25,623 nucleotides of DNA from a virus (IMGVR_UViG_3300035693_000027:1-25623), one strand, 5' to 3'. Shown: positions 17,901 through 23,331, numbered from the stretch's first letter. Numbers and translations are program-made. The notes: generated by a model from the sequence alone, not told the origin.

Positions 17901-19656
17901 CCTGCTGGGAGCGAACCCCGGAGCTAGCCCAGATCTGGTTCGGTTCGCCGTAGGACTCCCCGCGCGCGGTCGACCGCGTCAATCCGTGCTCGCTGATCGC
18001 TTCCGCGTTCTGCAGCGGCGTGATGTGAAACAGGCGCACGGTCCCCGGCGGTATCGGCGTCTCGCCCGGTAGCGGCGGGACCGCCGCTCCGGCTAAAGGG
18101 GCACCACCGCCCCCCGAATCCGTGAACCGTCCGTGTTCGTCGCGCGGGTGCAAGCTCGGCGTGAAGTCGCCCGCCTTGCCCTCGTTGTGCGCGTGCTCGG
18201 CCGTCGACATGCCGGTGGCCTCTTGGTGCCGGTTCTGGCAGAAACCCTTCGCGTCCTCGACGCCCATGTGCGCCGATGCGATCGCGACACACTGCGCCCA
18301 ATCGCCGGGAGATCCCCACGCGATCGCGCCGCCCGCGCCCTCGTTGAACCAACGGATCAGCGAGGATGCGTTTCCGGCGTTCCCGGCCTTCGCCCAGTTC
18401 CCGTAGACCGCGATCTGGCGAACGTCGGACGGGTTCAGCTCGTCCTCGCCAACCGTCATCGCCGTGGCCCCGACGTGAAGGTTGCCACTGTGGGACGGGC
18501 CGCTCCGCATGATCGCGAGAACGTGCTCGCCCTCATACTTCCGCGCGTCGCCCAGCCGCGTCTCGGCGTCGTCGAACCGCGTCCAGTGCACCATGTCGGT
18601 CGGCGTGTCCGGCCGTCCGGCCGTCTCACCGGGTCGGCCGGTCCACTGTCCCTCGGCGTCGCGCGGCTGGGTCTCGGAGAACTTCGCGAGCACCTCGAGC
18701 AGCTCGGGCGTGTCGATCGCGGCGGCGTAGAGGTGTGGGTCGTGAAACGCCTTCTTCGTCACGTCCGCGGCCGGGATCCCCATCTCCTCGGTCCAGAAGT
18801 TCGCCAGCGTCAGCGCCTCGCCGATGTCGGTGTCCACCACGATCACCGGCATGTCGATCGTCTCGCCGGTCCGGTAGGACTCCGCGACGTAGGCGGCCCA
18901 GCGGTGGTGGCCGTCGATGACGTAGTTGTCCCGCGTGACGTAGATCGCTCCCTTCGGGTCGTTGACGTCGATCTTGCCCGCGGCGACCGCGCCCGCGATC
19001 CCCGCGACCTTCCCGCCGTTCAGCTCCGACTGGGAGGCGCGCAGGTGCGAGGCGTCGATCGTCGTGTTGGTCGTCGCGCGTCCCGAGGATGCGAGGAACT
19101 CCCCGAACTGCCGGGACAGGTCGACCTCCCCCTTCTTGTTCCGCGGCATCTTGTCGGCCTCGGAGCCGGGGACCGGATCCTTCGTCGAGAGCTGCGGCAT
19201 CTGCACCCGCTCGATCGGCGTACCGTCGGAGCGCTTGACCTCGTCCTGGCAGAACAGGTTCGTCCCAGGGACCGAGACGTTGCACAGGTCGTAGTTCGGT
19301 GCCTTCTCGCCCTTGTCCTCGGCCTCCTTGACGATGTCTCGGAGCTTGTCCAGCAGTGTCGCGACCTCATCCGGCTGGTTCAGGGTGACGTGTCCGCCGT
19401 TCTCGAGCACGCGCGCCGCGCGTTCGATGTCGCCCCCGCACGGCACCGGATCATCCGGCGTCCCCTCGTGCTGTCCGTACAGGATCTTGCGCTCGTCGGC
19501 GAGCCGTAGCCGGGTCTCCTCCGTGTCACCGCCACCGCCACCGCCGGGCGTACTCGTGAACTCCCCGGAGTGCGGATCGCGCGGATGCAGGCGTTCGTCG
19601 AAGACCTTCGACCGAAGGACCGCCAGCTCGAGGTCACCGATATTCGTGTCGGGCAC
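11962..19656 (-). CDS. Giant multi-enzyme head-operon polyprotein (ParB-like, ART, peptidase, GNAT modules)
   Basis: An uninterrupted 2564-residue frame. GTG 19656 lies 2 bases after the protease stop and follows AGAGG; the longer open frame only mirrors the protease gene. Seven HPRD motifs (near residues 18, 325, 496, 687, 1281, 1774 and 2186) divide it into seven segments. The modules seen are ParB-like (198-300), a Cys/His module (343-495), ART-like (538-652), paired SH3/KOW-like beta stretches (about 730-960) and a zinc peptidase (985-1180). Then come GNAT (1303-1400), ParB-like 2 (1430-1515), and ART-like modules at 1638-1762, 1820-1935, 1960-2118 and 2400-2555. Poly-Gly runs follow motifs 1, 3 and 7. 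No signal peptide, membrane segment or long coiled coil is present, which argues against a tape measure. It lies between the head protease and further motif-bearing enzymes, so packaging into the head and delivery to the host is the leading idea. Enzyme activities are inferred from short motifs; the C-terminal ART is the best supported. Confidence 0.85.
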   Translation of the reverse strand: MPDTNIGDLELAVLRSKVFDERLHPRDPHSGEFTSTPGGGGGGDTEETRLRLADERKILYGQHEGTPDDPVPCGGDIERAARVLENGGHVTLNQPDEVATLLDKLRDIVKEAEDKGEKAPNYDLCNVSVPGTNLFCQDEVKRSDGTPIERVQMPQLSTKDPVPGSEADKMPRNKKGEVDLSRQFGEFLASSGRATTNTTIDASHLRASQSELNGGKVAGIAGAVAAGKIDVNDPKGAIYVTRDNYVIDGHHRWAAYVAESYRTGETIDMPVIVVDTDIGEALTLANFWTEEMGIPAADVTKKAFHDPHLYAAAIDTPELLEVLAKFSETQPRDAEGQWTGRPGETAGRPDTPTDMVHWTRFDDAETRLGDARKYEGEHVLAIMRSGPSHSGNLHVGATAMTVGEDELNPSDVRQIAVYGNWAKAGNAGNASSLIRWFNEGAGGAIAWGSPGDWAQCVAIASAHMGVEDAKGFCQNRHQEATGMSTAEHAHNEGKAGDFTPSLHPRDEHGRFTDSGGGGAPLAGAAVPPLPGETPIPPGTVRLFHITPLQNAEAISEHGLTRSTARGESYGEPNQIWASSGVRSQQAQRVTDGGLMDSQFAVVEFWAPPDQLDIGHWEKPEDLEARASDVTFYGDVSPEQIIAVHEPWHAAYRYLSEYANDVRKGEYDWAALDNSNYARAIEKIKNGKDFTPSLHPRYPRGTPGGLGGQFMPGVDGADVLEPEATGMIQAHEAELAARGLHVGDEVHYISVPMYYQGPSEPSRPGSPEYIVATIDHVDNDGIHLFVPKEQPGRYGFTNDNEDRLIQADQLASLDALPVLPEGMSPVEFRAPAAGNPNGVPRYLLGNAVFEDTDSGPERVGILSPEEMQGVVRLAGAQAGDFHEGDLVVTSDGDVGTLMRIGTDRGDDTATIRLNDGRVLADIAPTQHAGTWETPPGWIAAGVRGLTTAREVYMRTETEHAVYASNTDDESGRVYAIEYPASWQDDVTGIAGLRAAVEYSVNQNHEMEKDSGLKNRWRGTIKFDTMEDGVAAYKDWNCSIAIGDSVLRDIPEGTDRVLNPKDVEDGQGVLSHELAHGLSHTLYSGDYKGHNIPLEEGVAEAYREAFMAVKAYGPNAPSPYSGGQFPPGYMSYNAYVTGVNQALLLSRYNPPFEYPAQEEETWTDRLDWARDLLQTPLPERQAKLDKATAASGEHVVFIGTGHGSEMGYTTAANEKSRAPQTADDVKAIIMSSLGSVDDAERALAVVRAWIDDHPEDGATIGMDAECLHMLIAAQAPDSGEKAGEFTERLHPRDEHGRFAETGGSALRVQYEEALGRAIVVARASDGEVVGRLRLNVGTQNEAVVESVDVVERLRGQGVATQLAVALHEHSPDVLLVHRDPFTAEGRAWAQAMVREYPNWNVIRSESDTTGSSLTRTDYEGQVGNTQHITAIEEGHIPTAAIRYLRGVMGEVPGDHRNIQGEDWEKFKQDIAANGIKQPIFITVDHGEQPKISEGNHRRDAAVELGMENVPVEIRYFGHAEQEGTVAERYSAGNSAVPIPVDLPDDPAELLELLDNGLDTPEEVGAAIAKLGAIKVEFDAPGVDAVYLHQPVDGGEPTVIEWSGDDSFSETHNAYDWVGEQDASDYYPNYDQEFSDQFWQRPDVLYHGTDPDRIPEIMSEGLQMRSETRGLSNRYEGAAVYTSTEPDEAEYYYGQVLVIDTAAMAADGLKPFVSQEPDVSNANLEEALASAIGLFDFEAETEGGMSPSTIVVNGDIPPQYITVMELAKAILEHRARKEFTEHLHPRDERGRFAETAGHGWDGFPFDERKGEGPREGDTPPERTPEGDFVMYHSTSPVAAASIVGGREILPDDFNAVGLATTPEAARIYGIMKAGPNAQVLRVTVSQEWLSEQRAQHEIGGSGHDQFLIQPAHGSAPDGWEGLPSDAIVDIRPALTAADDYRKTWKPDMTPEEGHAWAEAAGTKIPQTVVHMTEMSNVDGIKGTGFNPAAQSMHEYGRYFAVDPDTAAFYEYKGNAAVSTVVVAQNPLVLDWRGNVTSDFARAGEFREAALEAAGIDPDAVIYDEDLSEFRAADSAEDTTTLLKAAGYDSVSIFAHSGGNEDPTTGGDQLIVFDREQAVVIGTETVPSMTNDPTNIWRTYYSEEDQALLPTQPEQTAPREVWERYWDEVDTFQRTHPNPEAEALARAFAKFNPDQLRDRLGRWAETGGAGTGGGGGGGGLTPLSPTLSDRAEQGGSDLREALIQDARTLPFSDDPAIAAKIANMVHIGKALAERAKKDPALKSQLGAIGQRVIRADDPQEAQNQDLVPGMYLDANGLTAGDPVGYQWDHLSLEEGMTLEEVGGRQAAAKMQDAWMQSATDDSQTSWAVQIAAGEHLGVPDSAAGYIYDAFEGSPADTWSTDEGAILGLDPATSDASTIDRLYEMAHSRVVKAYVDQVYSDTQKFLADRGITEVASFRGVEFDPDQGPEDPFGSNSPDPQVREVGLNPLSSFSTSDTTAYKFAHAGRGDYVTTAYIIEATVPADRIFSIPVTGPGCLEETEMLVAGGTVEARVTPVTNPEDSPWDGSWP
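11991..11995 (-). promoter_or_regulatory. Shine-Dalgarno deciding the GTG start at 11983
   Basis: GGAGG on the minus strand lies 7 bases before GTG 11983, inside the last codons of the polyprotein gene. The ATG at 11971 has no comparable site. Confidence 0.7.
11992..12459 (-). other. Polyprotein module: R-S-E class ADP-ribosyltransferase, C-terminal
   Basis: Residues 2400-2555. The full R-S-E signature is present in order: Arg2453 in SFRGVEF, Ser-Thr-Ser at 2488-2490 in SSFSTSDTTAYKFA, and Glu2534-Thr-Glu2536 in LEETEMLV. ExE favours arginine-directed transfer, as in C3-like/iota-type and T4 Alt/ModA enzymes. Upstream helices (2210-2400) may form its helical companion. Confidence 0.85.
13045..13101 (-). 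repeat. HPRD motif, copy 7 (divergent)
   Basis: Encodes KFNPDQLRDRLGRWAETGG (residues 2186-2204). HPRD is reduced to LRD, but GRWAETGG is kept. Eight consecutive Gly codons (13012-13035) follow. Confidence 0.75.
13303..13779 (-). other. Polyprotein module: ADP-ribosyltransferase-like domain 4
   Basis: Residues 1960-2118. QTVVHMTEMSNVDGIKGTGF (His1967), GRYFAVDPDTAAFYEYKG, and a final GGDQLIVFDREQAVVIG (Gln2105 at the usual catalytic strand) resemble phage head ART or ADPRT-like domains. Glu is replaced by Gln at the late position, so activity is doubtful. Confidence 0.5.
13852..14199 (-). other. Polyprotein module: ADP-ribosyltransferase-like domain 3
   Basis: Residues 1820-1935. DFVMYHSTSPVAAASIV resembles the ART opening (His1829); FNAVGLATTPEAARIYG fits the second core strand and helix, and QFLIQPAHGSAPDG the late strand. 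This is a fold-level guess. Confidence 0.4.
14275..14337 (-). repeat. HPRD motif, copy 6
   Basis: Encodes LHPRDERGRFAETAG with a KEFTEH lead (residues 1774-1794). Confidence 0.85.
14371..14745 (-). other. Polyprotein module: ADP-ribosyltransferase-like domain 2
   Basis: Residues 1638-1762. RPDVLYHGTDPDRIPEIM then SEGL shows the H-Y-type ART opening with His1644; GAAVYTSTEPDEAEYYYG supplies the second-strand Tyr region. No certain catalytic Glu is identified. Confidence 0.6.
15112..15369 (-). other. Polyprotein module: ParB/sulfiredoxin-like domain 2
   Basis: Residues 1430-1515. FKQDIAANGIKQPIFITVD followed by KISEGNHRRDAAVELG (E1491-G-N-H-R-R) is the ParB-N pattern, and VPVEIRYFG ends the fold. 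It diverges strongly from domain 1, so it is not a recent duplicate. Confidence 0.75.
15457..15750 (-). other. Polyprotein module: GNAT acetyltransferase-like
   Basis: Residues 1303-1400. DGEVVGRLRL then VDVVERLRGQGVATQL, with R1352-G-Q-G-V-A, is the acetyl-CoA pyrophosphate loop. It ends EGRAWAQAMV and YPNWNVI, as in the paralogous module of the 336-residue protein. Confidence 0.7.
15754..15816 (-). repeat. HPRD motif, copy 5
   Basis: Encodes LHPRDEHGRFAETGG with a GEFTER lead (residues 1281-1301). This is the cleanest copy and serves as the consensus. Confidence 0.9.
16117..16704 (-). other. Polyprotein module: HExxH zinc metallopeptidase
   Basis: Residues 985-1180. GVLSHELAHGLSHTLY places HELAH at 1070-1074. 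EEGVAEAYREAF provides Glu1098 24 residues after the last His, the gluzincin-like arrangement. It could process other payload parts or a host target. Confidence 0.75.
17521..17598 (-). repeat. HPRD motif, copy 4 (divergent)
   Basis: Encodes KDFTPSLHPRYPRGTPGG and continues LGGQFMPG (residues 687-712). Asp has become Tyr and a Gly-Pro insertion breaks the GRF part. Confidence 0.7.
17701..18045 (-). other. Polyprotein module: ADP-ribosyltransferase-like domain 1
   Basis: Residues 538-652. TVRLFHITPLQNAEAI followed by SEHGL is the usual first strand, His and helix of DarT/PARP-like (H-class) ART folds. SPEQIIAVHEPWH closes the domain. The catalytic Glu assignment is uncertain. Confidence 0.5.
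18109..18171 (-). repeat. HPRD motif, copy 3
   Basis: Encodes LHPRDEHGRFTDSGG with a GDFTPS lead (residues 496-516). Confidence 0.85.
18172..18630 (-). other. Polyprotein module: unassigned Cys/His domain
   Basis: Residues 343-495. The end contains GDWAQCVAIASAHMG and GFCQNRHQEATG, with Cys456, His463, Cys473 and His477 spaced like a small metal site. I have seen similar Cys/His segments at the ends of phage capsid-operon proteins. The function is unknown. Confidence 0.5.
18637..18684 (-). repeat. HPRD motif, copy 2 (divergent)
   Basis: Encodes KFSETQPRDAEGQWTG (residues 325-340). Leu-His has become Gln and Phe has become Trp. Confidence 0.7.
18757..19065 (-). other. Polyprotein module: ParB/sulfiredoxin-like domain 1
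   Basis: Residues 198-300. ASHLRASQSEL opens the fold and YVIDGHHRWAAY, with D248-G-H-H-R252, is the phosphate/nucleotide-binding signature of ParB-N/Srx-like domains. Members include nucleases, CTPases and kinases; which activity applies here is not readable. Confidence 0.7.
19543..19605 (-). repeat. HPRD motif, copy 1
   Basis: Encodes LHPRDPHSGEFTSTPG with a VFDER lead (residues 18-38), at the extreme N-terminus of the polyprotein. Six consecutive Gly codons (19528-19545) follow. Confidence 0.8.
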
Positions 19657-19658
19657 GG

Positions 19659-21203
19659 CTACCTCTTGATCTCGAGGTTCGCGATGATGTCGTTGAACTC
19701 GGTCAGCTCGGCGTCGAGCTTCTTCTCCTGGGCGACCTCGCCGGTACCGTTCATGTCCGAGGCCCACTTGTCGACCGCACCGGCCAGCGCATCCTTCAGC
19801 GCGGCAGCGGCCTTGGCGCCGACCACCCGTCCGGACTTCGTGGCGGCCCGCTTCTCGTTGGCGTAGAGCGCGCGCACCTGCGCCATCGCGGCGGCCTCGG
19901 TCGGATGACACGCGACCTGGGAGCCGTCGGCGTCCTTGATCACGCAGTATTCGTCCCCGTGCTTCTCGACGTGCCAGGGCTTCCCGAGGGACTTCTCCTC
20001 CGGGGGCTTCCAGCCGCGCTTGCGCGCCTCGGCACGGATCGCCTCGCCGAGGCGGGCGCGTTCGATCGGCTTCAGGAACTTGTCGGCCTCCTTGGGGATG
20101 TTGATCTTGCCCGACTCGTGGAAGTTGTCCCGCATCAGATGTGCGAGCGCGATCACGTCTTCCTTGGGCATCCCAGCCTCCCGCAGCGCCTTGCGAAGAT
20201 CGTTCAGCGTGCCTTCCCCGAGCGGGTGGGTCTTGTCCTTCTCCAGCTCGGCGTCGCTGGGCTTGGGCTTGTTGCTACCGCCATCGCCCGCGGTCCACTC
20301 ACCACCCGCTGCGCGCGGGTGCTGCTCCTCGACGTATGCCTTCTCCGAACCCGAGTGCGCGTTGAGGTGGGACTCGGCCGCGCCCTTGGACTTCAGATCC
20401 GGAGCGCCGCCGCGACCTCCATGGAGGGCACCAAGGGCCGCGGCGACGCCTGCCGGATTCGCCTCCGCACCGGGAGAGGAATGATGCGGCAGCGCCCAGT
20501 GCGCGGCGGTATCGGGGTCCGAGTCGTTCGCGCGCTCGAACGCGATCTTGCGGAAGTCCGCGGCCGAGGAGCAGGAGCGCATCGCCGCGGCGCCGTCCCA
20601 GGACGCCTTCTCGATCGCAGCCTTCAGCTCGATGTCGGCGGCACGGTCGAGCCGGAGCTTCATCCGCCGTTCCTCCTCGATGTCCCCGTTGGACTTCGTC
20701 CCGAGCGAGACCGTCGCGGGGTTCGCGCCCTTCAACGTCGGGCCGATCTCGATGATGTCGACCGTCGTCAGCTCGTTCGCACCATCCTTGCCTCGGCGCT
20801 CGCCGCCCGCCGGGATGTCGTAGCTGAACGAGAACTCCTTGACGCGGCGCTCGGCCAGCAGGTCATACACCTGCTTGGCGAAGGGCTTGTGCACGTCGAG
20901 GTGGCCCTTGACGAGCAGCCCGCCGGGAACCTGTCCGGCCTTGCCCCGGATCTCGCGCACGTCCGCGGGATCGACGTAGCCGATGTGTGCGAACGGATCG
21001 CCCCAATCGTGTGACCACAGGACCGGGATGGGATCCCCCGCCGTCTTCCACTTCTCGATCGACTTCTCGAACGCGCCCGGCATCACCCGATCGTTCTGCA
21101 GGTCGACATTGCCGAACACCGACACAACCGCCTCGAACGTGCCCTCGCCCTCGTCCGGACGCGCCTTGAACGAGCTGATGTCGTAGGACTTGTGAAGCGT
21201 CAT
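19659..21203 (-). CDS. HK97-type prohead protease with long C-terminal extension
   Basis: A 514-residue protein, roughly 2.5 times a minimal prohead protease. Residues 5-170 are the S78-type protease: GTFEAVVSVFGNVD, DRVMPGAF, VLWSHDWGDPFAHIG (His65) and VKEFSFSYDI (Ser125). NPATVSL closes the domain. It cleaves capsid delta domains and other head proteins during maturation. The extension holds a WDGAAAMRSC segment (202-211), an HPRD-like motif (288-309), a helical domain (318-402), a Cys/His segment with KPWHVEKHGDEYCVIKD and VACHPTEAAA (408-439), and a final charged helix that may serve as scaffold. The motif it shares with the downstream payload proteins suggests a common route into the head. 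ATG 21203 has an AGAGGAG Shine-Dalgarno. No separate scaffold gene is seen. Confidence 0.88.
   Translation of the reverse strand: MTLHKSYDISSFKARPDEGEGTFEAVVSVFGNVDLQNDRVMPGAFEKSIEKWKTAGDPIPVLWSHDWGDPFAHIGYVDPADVREIRGKAGQVPGGLLVKGHLDVHKPFAKQVYDLLAERRVKEFSFSYDIPAGGERRGKDGANELTTVDIIEIGPTLKGANPATVSLGTKSNGDIEEERRMKLRLDRAADIELKAAIEKASWDGAAAMRSCSSAADFRKIAFERANDSDPDTAAHWALPHHSSPGAEANPAGVAAALGALHGGRGGAPDLKSKGAAESHLNAHSGSEKAYVEEQHPRAAGGEWTAGDGGSNKPKPSDAELEKDKTHPLGEGTLNDLRKALREAGMPKEDVIALAHLMRDNFHESGKINIPKEADKFLKPIERARLGEAIRAEARKRGWKPPEEKSLGKPWHVEKHGDEYCVIKDADGSQVACHPTEAAAMAQVRALYANEKRAATKSGRVVGAKAAAALKDALAGAVDKWASDMNGTGEVAQEKKLDAELTEFNDIIANLEIKR
20277..20342 (-). repeat. HPRD-like motif inside the protease, copy 13
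   Basis: Encodes KAYVEEQHPRAAGGEWTAGD (residues 288-307). HPR is kept, Asp has become Ala and GRF has become GEW; a Gly/Ser-rich stretch follows as in the other copies. Confidence 0.7.
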
Positions 21204-21231
21204 CGCAGGCTCCTCTGGGTCGAGAGGTTCA

Positions 21232-23331
21232 TCATAGGCTCACCGACATCACGCACGAACAGTTCGCGGTCTCGTCGGCGTTCCCGGTCGCACCGTCACC
21301 GGGGAAACGCAGACCATTGGCGAAGGTCTCCTCGAACTCGATCGACGTACCGTCCAGAGCGGCGTGAGACGCTCTGGGATTATCGGAAGTGACCAACCAC
21401 GTCTTCTTCACCGCCAGGTCGTTCTGGTGCGCGGCCTCCCCCGCGGCCCAGTTCATCGCGAAGGTCGTGTTCGATCGGGACAGCTCGTCGATCCGCCCCT
21501 CCCCGAACACCGCGTCCGCGTAGTCCTCGAGCGGTGTGTTCGAGGTTCCGTAGGTCTGCACCAGGTTCATCGTCGAGTTGTTGATCGCCTCGGACTTCGC
21601 CTGGGCCGACACCTGGAGGTACTCCGAGGTCCGCTCGGTCGACCAATCGGCGTCCAAACTCTTAGCCGTGTTCTTGCCGACGTGCTCAACGGTCTGCAGC
21701 GACACACCGAACAGATCGGCGGCGAGTTCCTTGATCCACCGTTTCGATGCGAGGTCGGTCTTGCCGCCCTTGAGCGCGTTCAGTTGGCGAGTGAAGAACT
21801 TCGCGAACATCGAAGCATGCCGCTCCTCGAACCGTGCTCGAGTCTCGCGCATGAACGCGATGAGGTCGCTGGCGGCTTTCGTCCGCGCCATCTTGAGTTC
21901 GTGGCCCGCCAATATCGCTTCGACCGAGTCGCCCTTCGCATCCGGTGACAGCACCTCCTTGATCTGTGCCTGGCTCAACGACGCCGTGCCGGGTGGCAGA
22001 GCTGGCGCGTTCCCACCTCCCGGCAACGGCGTCGGGGTCGTTCCGGCCGGATTCAGCCCCTGCGCGGGCGTATCGACCGGTGACTGCGGCGCTCCCTGTG
22101 GTCCGCCGCCGCGCATCGAGTTCATCGGGATGAAGATCAGGTCGCCGTCGGTGATCGGCGGCAGGTTCAGCCGCGAGCGCGCCTCGTTGACGGTGACCAC
22201 CGGTCCGCCCGCCGTCGTCGCCATCACCGCGGCCTGCTGCTCGAAGTTGCCGCGCATCTTGGCGTCCAAGTTGAACTCGAGATAGAAGGTCTTCCGCGTC
22301 GCCTTGCTCAGCTCGAACTGCGGCAGGAGCTGCGCCTCGATCTCGTTCTCGACCCGCGTGAGGTAGGGCGGCAGCGTCGAGGTGTAGAAGTAGCTCAGCG
22401 TGTCGGCGCCCGGGTCCGCGCCCGATGTTTGTGCGAGCACCTTCGCCGCCGGGTAGTGGTAGGCCGCGGCGACCTCGGTGCGGTTCAGTTTGCGCGCGTT
22501 GAGATATTCCATCTCCTTTGGCGACCACTCGGTGTCCTTGAAGCTCATACCCGGTTCCAACATGAACGGCGTGTAGGAGTTCTGCGCGCCCGACAGCGCG
22601 ATCTCGGCGTCGGTGAGGAAACTCTCGCGCGCTTCGTCCGACATCCTCGGCGCATCAACCGCCTGCTCGATGACGCCGTCCTTGCGAAGCGCGTTTGCCC
22701 AACGGTGCTCGCGGTCCTGCGAGGCGGCGTAGTCCTCGGCGAGGGTCCGGCGAAGGGTCTCGAGCGGCGCGATGTGGCCGTGGTTGATCGCGGGGTCGAA
22801 CCCCCAGAAGACCACCAGCTCTGACGGGGGGATACGTTCCCCCGTCGCCATGGCTCGCCACTCGGTCACCCGCCCGGTCCGCGGATCGTACTGAGGCGTG
22901 ATCGCGCTCGGAGGAATACGTACGAGCGCGGCCGGAGGGTGACCGACCATCCGCCAGAACGCGATGTCGAAGATCCCGATGTCGGCGAACAGCGCAAACC
23001 AGAACCGGTAGGGACTCATCAGCGGCTCGGGTTCGCCCAGCAGCTCCATCATCGGGTGGTCGACCTCGATGCGCGCGTCGGCGAGCAGGGGTCCGCGCGG
23101 ATCCTTCATGTACATCTTGATCGACAGCTCCGCGGCCTCGCGTGCGAGGTCGGAGACAACGGTCCGCACGTTCGGCTGCGACGCGTAGAGTTGCTCGTAG
23201 GATCCGGCCAGCCCATAGAGACGCAGCAGGTGGGTAACCGGGGGCGGAAACTCGGTGATCCGAAGACCATCCGGGGACAGTCGAGCCGACTTCCGGCCCC
23301 CGCGGATGATCCGGGTCAGTGGATTCTCCAT
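21232..23331 (-). CDS. Portal protein fused to a MuF-like minor head domain
   Basis: A 699-residue fusion. Residues 1 to about 420 match the HK97-type portal: NVRTVVSDLAREAAELSIKMY, LIPP-like surface strands, an ISPLE-like GHIAPLETLRRTLAED, WSPKEMEYLNARKLNR, and a C-terminal VNEARSRLNLPPI. A Gly/Pro-rich linker (about 415-460) joins a helical region and a C-terminal MuF/SPP1 gp7-like domain. That domain has KKTWLVTSDNPRASHAALDG and FANGLRFPGDG, and it ends in NCSCVM. The portal dodecamer forms the DNA entry vertex; the MuF domain is a minor head component that enters with the DNA in some phages. ATG 23331 has a GAGGAG element a few bases upstream. It lies 54 bases after terL and 28 bases before the protease. 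Portal/MuF fusions are known but less common than separate genes. Confidence 0.85.
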   Translation of the reverse strand: MENPLTRIIRGGRKSARLSPDGLRITEFPPPVTHLLRLYGLAGSYEQLYASQPNVRTVVSDLAREAAELSIKMYMKDPRGPLLADARIEVDHPMMELLGEPEPLMSPYRFWFALFADIGIFDIAFWRMVGHPPAALVRIPPSAITPQYDPRTGRVTEWRAMATGERIPPSELVVFWGFDPAINHGHIAPLETLRRTLAEDYAASQDREHRWANALRKDGVIEQAVDAPRMSDEARESFLTDAEIALSGAQNSYTPFMLEPGMSFKDTEWSPKEMEYLNARKLNRTEVAAAYHYPAAKVLAQTSGADPGADTLSYFYTSTLPPYLTRVENEIEAQLLPQFELSKATRKTFYLEFNLDAKMRGNFEQQAAVMATTAGGPVVTVNEARSRLNLPPITDGDLIFIPMNSMRGGGPQGAPQSPVDTPAQGLNPAGTTPTPLPGGGNAPALPPGTASLSQAQIKEVLSPDAKGDSVEAILAGHELKMARTKAASDLIAFMRETRARFEERHASMFAKFFTRQLNALKGGKTDLASKRWIKELAADLFGVSLQTVEHVGKNTAKSLDADWSTERTSEYLQVSAQAKSEAINNSTMNLVQTYGTSNTPLEDYADAVFGEGRIDELSRSNTTFAMNWAAGEAAHQNDLAVKKTWLVTSDNPRASHAALDGTSIEFEETFANGLRFPGDGATGNADETANCSCVMSVSL

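Noticed and set aside
12544-19509. Large plus-strand frames (for example 12544-13866, 13930-15543, 18133-19509)
   Set aside because: They mirror the polyprotein codon pattern, have no Shine-Dalgarno of note and no family features.
11962-19656. Polyprotein as a tail tape measure protein
   Set aside because: It has no long coiled coil or membrane segments, is far from any tail gene, and contains enzyme signatures.
11962-19656. Polyprotein as a secreted Rhs or contact-dependent toxin
   Set aside because: There is no signal peptide, no YD repeats and no immunity gene, and the operon is a phage head operon.
19657-19911. N-terminal extension of the polyprotein to 19911
   Set aside because: The 85 extra residues are Arg/Gly-rich and overlap the protease gene in another frame; GTG 19656 follows the protease stop and a Shine-Dalgarno-like AGAGG.
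8490-20342. HPRD repeats as a CRISPR array or DNA-level direct repeats
   Set aside because: Copies are coding, diverge at codon third positions and are hundreds of bases apart with no fixed spacing.
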